This document shows positions 7,905 through 11,498 of a stretch of 11,498 nucleotides of DNA, in pieces. This DNA is from JAZDRH01 sp047470865. GTDB taxonomy: Bacteria > Pseudomonadota > Gammaproteobacteria > Pseudomonadales > Pseudomonadaceae. Location of the stretch: assembly GCF_047470865.1 (NCBI RefSeq), contig NZ_JAZDRH010000046.1:1-11498 (forward strand), written 5' to 3'. Position 1 is the first letter of the stretch. The number at the start of each line of letters is the position of its first letter. Both the position numbers and the translations under genes were made by a program. The notes under the pieces are model-generated. The model was not told the origin of the DNA, searched no databases, and saw nothing but the letters and a program-made list of their open reading frames with translations.

Positions 7905-8750
7905 ATGAATACTCAAGATTTAATTAAATACCCGCGCACTGCGCATATTGAAAGCTCACGCTTGCAACAAGGCGACTTCGACCATGAGCAAACGCCTTAT
8001 ACTGCCTTGCAAAATAGTTACATCGTTGTAGAGGAAAAGTTAGACGGTGCCAACTGTGCTATTAGTTTTAGCCTCAATGGCCAACTGCACTTGCAATCAC
8101 GCGGTCACTATTTAACAGGTGGCGGCAGCGAGCGCCAATTTAATTTGCTTAAGCAGTGGGCTATGGTACATGAGCAATGGCTCTATCAACGCTTATCTAG
8201 TCGCTATGTCATGTATGGTGAATGGTTGCATAAAAAACACTCTGTATTTTATGACAAACTTCCACACTTTTTTTGCGAGTTTGATATCTGGGATAGAGAG
8301 CAATGCCTATTTTTATCCACAGCCCAAAGACAACAACTACTTGATCAAGGGCCTGTGCTATCTGTTCCTGTTTTATATCAAGGGACAGCTCCGCGCACGC
8401 TCAAACAGCTGCTTGCCTTAATCACACCCTCATTAGCCAAATCCAAATACTGGAAAGCAGCTTTTGAGCAGACAATTCGTGAACAAAAGCTTGATTTGAC
8501 TAAAGCTTGGCGCCAATGTGATAGTTCTGACTTAATGGAAGGTCTGTATATAAAAGTAGAAACTGACACTCAAACTGTGGATCGTTTTAAATGGGTACGC
8601 CATGATTTTGTTCAAACCCTATTAGAGGCGGGAGAACATCATCTAAAACAACCTTATATCGCTAACCAACTTGATTCGCGTGTGGATATCTACAGCGCCT
8701 GTACACAACTCACATGGCAACAATTAGCAAAGGAGTTGGATGATGAGTAA
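7905..8750 (+). CDS. ATP-dependent RNA ligase (nucleotidyltransferase superfamily)
   Basis: This 281-residue protein carries the covalent nucleotidyltransferase motifs of ATP-dependent RNA ligases, in order. Motif I is EEKLDGAN with Lys45 as the residue that would be adenylylated. A motif Ia-like SRG contains Arg66. Motif III is around YGEWLHKKHS (Glu106), motif IIIa is FFCEFDIWD (122-130), motif IV is MEGLYIKVE (211-219), and motif V is DRFKWVRHDF (226-235), with Lys229 contacting the nucleotide. The ligase would join a 3'-OH to a 5'-phosphate through AMP intermediates in the cytoplasm. It lacks a long C-terminal domain: only about 45 residues follow motif V, so it is near the minimal size. 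The ribosome site before the ATG is poor. Its last codons overlap the next gene, an end-healing enzyme, which makes an RNA rather than DNA substrate likely. Confidence 0.87.
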   Translation: MNTQDLIKYPRTAHIESSRLQQGDFDHEQTPYTALQNSYIVVEEKLDGANCAISFSLNGQLHLQSRGHYLTGGGSERQFNLLKQWAMVHEQWLYQRLSSRYVMYGEWLHKKHSVFYDKLPHFFCEFDIWDREQCLFLSTAQRQQLLDQGPVLSVPVLYQGTAPRTLKQLLALITPSLAKSKYWKAAFEQTIREQKLDLTKAWRQCDSSDLMEGLYIKVETDTQTVDRFKWVRHDFVQTLLEAGEHHLKQPYIANQLDSRVDIYSACTQLTWQQLAKELDDE

Positions 8751-9876
8751 ACAACTTCTATCTGCTTGGCAAGAAACCGAAAAAAATGGCAATTTAGAGC
8801 ACTGGCTAGAGGTTATACCTCAACTCAATGCATTAGCCACAACACCTCAAGCACCTGAATTTCATGGTGAAGGAGATGTATGGACACACACTAAAATGGT
8901 GGTGCGAGCCTTGCTAGATGATAGTACTTATCAACAGGCGACAGATGACGAACGTTTTGCTTTATGTCTAAGCGCTTTGCTACATGATATCGCCAAGCCA
9001 AGCACTACAGTACGTGATGAACACGGTACTATTCGCCAACCTGGTCATTCTCGGCGTGGTGCAATTGATGCTCGTATTATTCTATGGCGTCATCAGCTTG
9101 ACTTTCAGCTGCGTGAATCTATTTGTCGCTTAATTCAGGTACATCAAGTGCCGTTTTTTGCTCTTGAAGCCAAACAGAAACAAACACCCGAGTTTCTTTT
9201 ACGAAAATTCTCACATTGCTTTCCAGTCTGGCAACTTTGTTGCTTAGCAAAAGCAGATATGCAAGGACGTATTTATGCGGGCAAACAAAATGTTCTGCAA
9301 GATATTGAGCTGTTTGGCCTATTAGCTCAAGAGTTAGATTGCTACAACAAAGCTGCTACTTTCGCTGATAACTACAGTGCTTTCCAGTATTTTAATGGCG
9401 CCAACATACAGCCTGAGTTTCGCTTACATCCAAGCCAAACAGGCTCAAATGTGATTATGCTAAGCGGTTTACCGGCCACAGGTAAAAACACTTGGGTAGC
9501 GCAACACTATCCTGATTTACCTGTTGCCTCTTATGATGATGCGCGAAAAAAACTAGGTTTAGTTTACGGTAAAAACGAAGGTGCTGTGGCTCACTTGGTA
9601 CAAAGCCAGGTTAAAGTTTGGCTGGCACAAAAGCAGGATTTTATTTGGAATGCCACCCACCTTACTGAGGAAGTTCGCCAGCGTACGTTAAATACGCTTT
9701 TAGCTTACCACGCCACGGTAACCCTAGTGCATTTAGAACAAGCTGAATCTGTACTGCTTAAACGCAACCATCTGCGTGATACTAGCTTAAGTAATAGCAA
9801 GCTCATTAGCATGTTCAATAAATGGGAAGTACCTTTGCCAACAGAAGCAGAATATGTGTTGTATCACGCACATTAA
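8743..9876 (+). CDS. HD-phosphoesterase/polynucleotide kinase fusion (HD-Pnk-type RNA end-healing enzyme)
   Basis: I chose the second of two adjacent ATGs (8740, 8743) because AAGGAG (8730-8735) is 7 bases from it. The 377-residue product has two domains. Residues about 38-200 form an HD domain: His49 (in VWTH), His81-Asp82 (LLHDIAKP), His102, His134 and Asp172 (KADMQGR) are candidate metal ligands. Residues about 236-377 form a P-loop kinase: Walker A GLPATGKNTW (Lys248), a DDAR block with Asp265 and Arg268 spaced as the general base and Arg of T4 kinase (D35, R38), NATHLT, and lid arginines 341 and 345 spaced as T4 R122 and R126. The Runella HD-Pnk with this order phosphorylates 5'-OH ends and removes 2',3'-cyclic and 3' phosphates. 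The gene overlaps the ligase by 8 bases. Odd point: Walker A has Asn where Ser/Thr is usual, followed by Thr. Confidence 0.88.
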   Translation: MSKQLLSAWQETEKNGNLEHWLEVIPQLNALATTPQAPEFHGEGDVWTHTKMVVRALLDDSTYQQATDDERFALCLSALLHDIAKPSTTVRDEHGTIRQPGHSRRGAIDARIILWRHQLDFQLRESICRLIQVHQVPFFALEAKQKQTPEFLLRKFSHCFPVWQLCCLAKADMQGRIYAGKQNVLQDIELFGLLAQELDCYNKAATFADNYSAFQYFNGANIQPEFRLHPSQTGSNVIMLSGLPATGKNTWVAQHYPDLPVASYDDARKKLGLVYGKNEGAVAHLVQSQVKVWLAQKQDFIWNATHLTEEVRQRTLNTLLAYHATVTLVHLEQAESVLLKRNHLRDTSLSNSKLISMFNKWEVPLPTEAEYVLYHAH

Positions 9877-9877
9877 A

Positions 9878-9898
9878 AAAGGCAGCTAAGCTGCCTTT
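9878..9898. terminator. Bidirectional terminator between converging genes
   Basis: AAAGGCAGC and GCTGCCTTT form a 9-base-pair stem with a 3-base loop (TAA). The left arm extends a run of six A, and the right arm ends in TTT, so the hairpin can stop transcription from both sides. It fills the 25-base gap between the HD-Pnk stop and the peroxidase stop. Confidence 0.85.
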
Positions 9899-9901
9899 CT
9901 A

Positions 9902-10897
9902 TTACTTATCAAACGGCTGCGGAATTTTTGTAGCCTTCGTTGACGGTGGTAAAATAGGCAACTGCATTTGTGGTTGCTCACCTGTTAACGTTTTTAAGAA
10001 AGCAACAATTTTTGCATTCTCATCTTCTTTTAGTTGGCGTCCTAGCTGTAAACGCGCCATGACATCAACGGCCTCTTCTAACTGCCAATAAGCACCATCA
10101 TGGAAGTAAGGATAGGTGAGTTCTACGTTACGTAATGTTGGTACTTTAAACATAAAACGTTCAGCATCCTTACCTGTTAGGCCACCACGCCCTTCAGCCG
10201 GATTCACTGTTTCATATTTAGCCACTACACCCATTTTTTGAAAAGAAGTACCACCCACTGCAGGTCCATTATGACAAGCCACACAACCTACACTTTTAAA
10301 TAGCTCATAACCTTCTAATTCTTGCTTTGTAATAGCCTTATCATCACCTTTTAACCAAAGGTCAAAACGTGAGTTAGGTGTTACCAACGTTTTCTCAAAC
10401 TCAGCAATAGCATCTGTAATTTGGTCAATATCTACTTTTTTCTTGCCGTAAATAGCTTCAAAGGTTTTTGCATAGTCTGGGATAGAAGCCACTACATCAA
10501 CCGCAAGATCATGGGTAAAGCCCATTTCCATAGGGTTTGCAATAGGTCCACCCGCTTGTTCTTTAAGGTCAGCAGCGCGGCCGTCCCAAAACTGCACAAA
10601 GTTTAAGCTTGAGTTTAAAACAGTAGGCGAGTTAATTGGCCCTTGCTGCCAGCGGTCACCAATTGAACTAGGCAGGTTGTCACTGCCTCCCATGCTGAGG
10701 TTGTGGCATGAGTTACACGAGATAAAGCCTGACTTTGATAAGCGTGGGTCAAAGAAAAGCTTTTTACCTAATTCAACCTTTGCTTCGTTTTCTACAACGG
10801 CTGGCTCAATTGGAGTAATTGGCTCAGACTTTACTGTATTAGCCAGTGCACCTGTGCTAATTAGCATGCCCAGAGCAAGCACGGATAGCTTATGCAT
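9902..10897 (-). CDS. ccpA: Di-heme cytochrome c peroxidase (CcpA/MauG superfamily)
   Basis: This 331-residue periplasmic enzyme reduces hydrogen peroxide to water using electrons from small c-type cytochromes or cupredoxins. It has a Sec signal (about residues 1-19, ending GALA) and two CxxCH sites: CNSCH (61-65) for the N-terminal peroxidatic heme and CVACH (205-209) for the C-terminal electron-transfer heme, whose Met ligand is probably Met280 (VMARLQLG). With a constant offset of 10 from the mature Pseudomonas aeruginosa enzyme, Trp104 (QFWDGRA) and Glu124 (NPMEM) match the conserved Trp94 and catalytic Glu114. The same offset puts Asp81 (SSIGDRW) where the distal ligand His71 is expected, a notable change. 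The ribosome site AGGAAGGAG lies 7 bases before the ATG. An FNR/Anr-like site upstream suggests low-oxygen control. Confidence 0.93.
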   Translation of the reverse strand: MHKLSVLALGMLISTGALANTVKSEPITPIEPAVVENEAKVELGKKLFFDPRLSKSGFISCNSCHNLSMGGSDNLPSSIGDRWQQGPINSPTVLNSSLNFVQFWDGRAADLKEQAGGPIANPMEMGFTHDLAVDVVASIPDYAKTFEAIYGKKKVDIDQITDAIAEFEKTLVTPNSRFDLWLKGDDKAITKQELEGYELFKSVGCVACHNGPAVGGTSFQKMGVVAKYETVNPAEGRGGLTGKDAERFMFKVPTLRNVELTYPYFHDGAYWQLEEAVDVMARLQLGRQLKEDENAKIVAFLKTLTGEQPQMQLPILPPSTKATKIPQPFDK

Positions 10898-10904
10898 CTT
10901 GACA

Positions 10905-10913
10905 CTCCTTCCT
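10905..10913 (-). promoter_or_regulatory. Strong ribosome-binding site of the peroxidase gene, complementary to an upstream segment
   Basis: AGGAAGGAG on the minus strand is close to a perfect Shine-Dalgarno sequence, 7 bases from the ATG. Its exact complement, CTCCTTCCT, occurs on the same strand at 10961-10969, 47 bases upstream. A transcript starting further upstream, for instance read-through from the regulator gene, could fold and hide this site. Confidence 0.6.
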
Positions 10914-10939
10914 CATCAGATCGAATTTATATGTTATGT

Positions 10940-10945
10940 ACTATA
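10940..10945 (-). promoter_or_regulatory. Possible -10 element of the peroxidase promoter
   Basis: TATAGT on the minus strand (5 of 6 matches to the -10 consensus) predicts a start near 10933. The -35 position reads TCCTTC, which is not a consensus element, so an activator would be needed. The nearby FNR/Anr-like site would then be centred about 48 bases upstream of the start, further than the ideal -41.5, so another -10 may be the real one. Confidence 0.3.
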
Positions 10946-10974
10946 AATACTGAATGATTTAGGAAGGAGAGGCC

Positions 10975-10988
10975 TTGCCGCATATCAA
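10975..10988 (-). promoter_or_regulatory. FNR/Anr-like box upstream of the peroxidase gene
   Basis: On the minus strand the sequence TTGAT-ATGC-GGCAA matches the FNR/Anr palindrome TTGAT-N4-ATCAA in 8 of 10 defined positions, with one perfect half-site. It lies 78 bases before the peroxidase ATG. Bacterial cytochrome c peroxidase genes are commonly induced under low oxygen by FNR-family regulators, so the location makes sense. Confidence 0.5.
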
Positions 10989-11028
10989 GTAGCTGCCTAT
11001 TGCTCACAATAAGCAACTATTGGATGCA

Positions 11029-11361
11029 TTATGCAACACTTTTTTGGCTGTATAACGCTTGTAGCAACTCAGTAATAGCAAGTGCTTTATGGCATTTGAT
11101 GCTATAGAAAATTTGGCGACCATCGCGGCGGGTATTGACAAGGTTTTCGCGACGTAAAACACCTAACTGTTGTGATAACGTAGGCTGCATGATTCCTAAG
11201 CGATCTTCCAGAGTACGTACATTCATCTCACCATCTACTAATTGGCAAAGTAATAGTAAACGATCTGGATTACCTAATGCTTTTAATAAGTTGCCTGCTG
11301 ATTCTGCTTTAGACTTCAGCTGCTCAAGGTTTGCGCTTGGTATTTCAACTTGTGCATTCAT
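11029..11361 (-). CDS. ArsR-family transcriptional regulator, SqrR/BigR/HlyU-like
   Basis: I place the start at 11361 because GAAGGTG (11367-11373) lies 5 bases upstream; an in-frame ATG at 11394 lacks such a site. The product is a 110-residue winged-helix protein. NLLKALGNPDRLLLLCQL is the dimer/helix-2 region, MQPTLSQQLGVLR is the recognition helix, and RRDGRQIFYSI is the wing. The wording of these blocks resembles the SqrR/BigR/YgaV/HlyU group, which senses persulfide or oxidants through two cysteines rather than metals. The first cysteine is present (Cys39), but the residue 66 further on, where known members have the second (41/107, 42/108, 38/104), is Ser105 (LYSQ). Another cysteine, Cys90 (IKCHKA), follows the wing. 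The peroxidase gene lies 131 bases downstream on the same strand, so peroxidase control by this protein is possible. Confidence 0.87.
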   Translation of the reverse strand: MNAQVEIPSANLEQLKSKAESAGNLLKALGNPDRLLLLCQLVDGEMNVRTLEDRLGIMQPTLSQQLGVLRRENLVNTRRDGRQIFYSIKCHKALAITELLQALYSQKSVA

Positions 11362-11381
11362 TTTTTCACCTTCACTGTGTA

Positions 11382-11387
11382 ATTGTA
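11382..11387 (-). promoter_or_regulatory. Possible -10 element of the arsR-type gene
   Basis: TACAAT on the minus strand matches 5 of 6 bases of the -10 consensus and predicts a start near 11375, just before the ribosome site at 11367-11373. The -35 region has no good match and falls inside the palindrome at 11398-11415, which would suit repressor control. Confidence 0.35.
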
Positions 11388-11397
11388 TCTCCATACG

Positions 11398-11415
11398 CTG
11401 ACGTCATGACATCAG
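11398..11415. promoter_or_regulatory. 18-base near-perfect palindrome, candidate operator
   Basis: CTGACGTCATGACATCAG is its own reverse complement except for one base pair. It sits 36 bases before the chosen start codon of the ArsR-type regulator. Dimeric winged-helix repressors bind such sites, and many ArsR proteins repress their own gene, so autoregulation is a reasonable guess. A second, weaker inverted repeat (ACAATA at 11426 with TATTGT at 11444) lies further upstream. Confidence 0.45.
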
Positions 11416-11498
11416 TAGTGTTAATACAATACTAAAATGCCACTATTGTCTATATATTTTTACTTTATTAACAGTAGCTAAAATAACTGGTAATATAT

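Noticed and set aside
8119..8421. Second-frame 100-codon open frame inside the RNA ligase gene
   Set aside because: The ligase frame carries all the nucleotidyltransferase motifs. The overlapping frame has no ribosome site and low-complexity hydrophobic content.
10677..10946. Plus-strand open frame antisense to the peroxidase 5' end
   Set aside because: It lies opposite a well-supported gene, has no recognisable domain, and is explained by the complementary strand of a conserved coding region.
11001..11017. Terminator between the ArsR-type gene and the peroxidase gene
   Set aside because: TTGCT...AGCAA gives only about five base pairs and no T tract follows on the minus strand. Read-through between the genes remains possible.
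11362..11394. Longer ArsR-type protein starting at the ATG at 11394
   Set aside because: No ribosome-binding site precedes that ATG, whereas GAAGGTG sits at good spacing before the ATG at 11361. The extra 11 residues resemble nothing in the family.
1..11498. CRISPR array, tRNA or rRNA genes, integrase or prophage genes
   Set aside because: I found no regularly spaced repeats, no tRNA-like cloverleaf or rRNA sequence, and no mobile-element gene apart from the IS30 relic.

Overview
The window looks like a chromosomal segment from an AT-rich Gram-negative bacterium (roughly 40% G+C by eye, not counted). An outer-membrane autotransporter, a second beta-barrel protein, periplasmic enzymes with Sec signals and a di-heme cytochrome c peroxidase all point to a proteobacterium. 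The style of the peroxidase and of the SqrR/BigR-like ArsR regulator suggests Gammaproteobacteria, perhaps a low-GC relative of the Pseudomonadales. The genus cannot be fixed from the sequence alone.

Layout, left to right. (1) 159-2744: a large AIDA-type autotransporter adhesin with its own promoter and a terminator hairpin. (2) 2820-3768: almost 1 kb without an intact gene; its middle holds a decayed IS30-family transposase. (3) 3769-5730: a promoter, a two-gene operon and a strong terminator. The operon encodes a small outer-membrane beta-barrel protein and a periplasmic Ntn-hydrolase of the choloylglycine hydrolase/penicillin V acylase family. (4) 5887-7647: two tandem, diverged paralogues of the DUF1444 (YtpQ-like) family, the first without a visible Shine-Dalgarno sequence. 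(5) 7905-9876: a translationally coupled pair, an ATP-dependent RNA ligase and an HD-phosphoesterase/polynucleotide-kinase fusion (HD-Pnk type). Together these carry all three activities needed to heal and seal a broken RNA. (6) 9902-11361, minus strand: an ArsR-family thiol-sensor-like regulator followed by a di-heme cytochrome c peroxidase, with an FNR/Anr-like site between them. A shared bidirectional terminator separates regions 5 and 6.

The most interesting system is the RNA-repair pair at 7905-9876. The kinase would restore 5'-phosphates and the HD domain would remove 2',3'-cyclic or 3' phosphates. The ligase would then rejoin the ends, for example in tRNA or rRNA cut by a toxin or anticodon nuclease. 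No nuclease or toxin partner is visible in the window, so the damage source is unknown.

Other points worth attention: the peroxidase has Asp where the distal His ligand of the peroxidatic heme is normally found; the ArsR regulator keeps only the first of the two family cysteines and has Ser at the second site; the peroxidase ribosome-binding site is complementary to a stretch just upstream, inside the inferred promoter; and a 16-base palindrome covers the ribosome-binding site of the beta-barrel gene.
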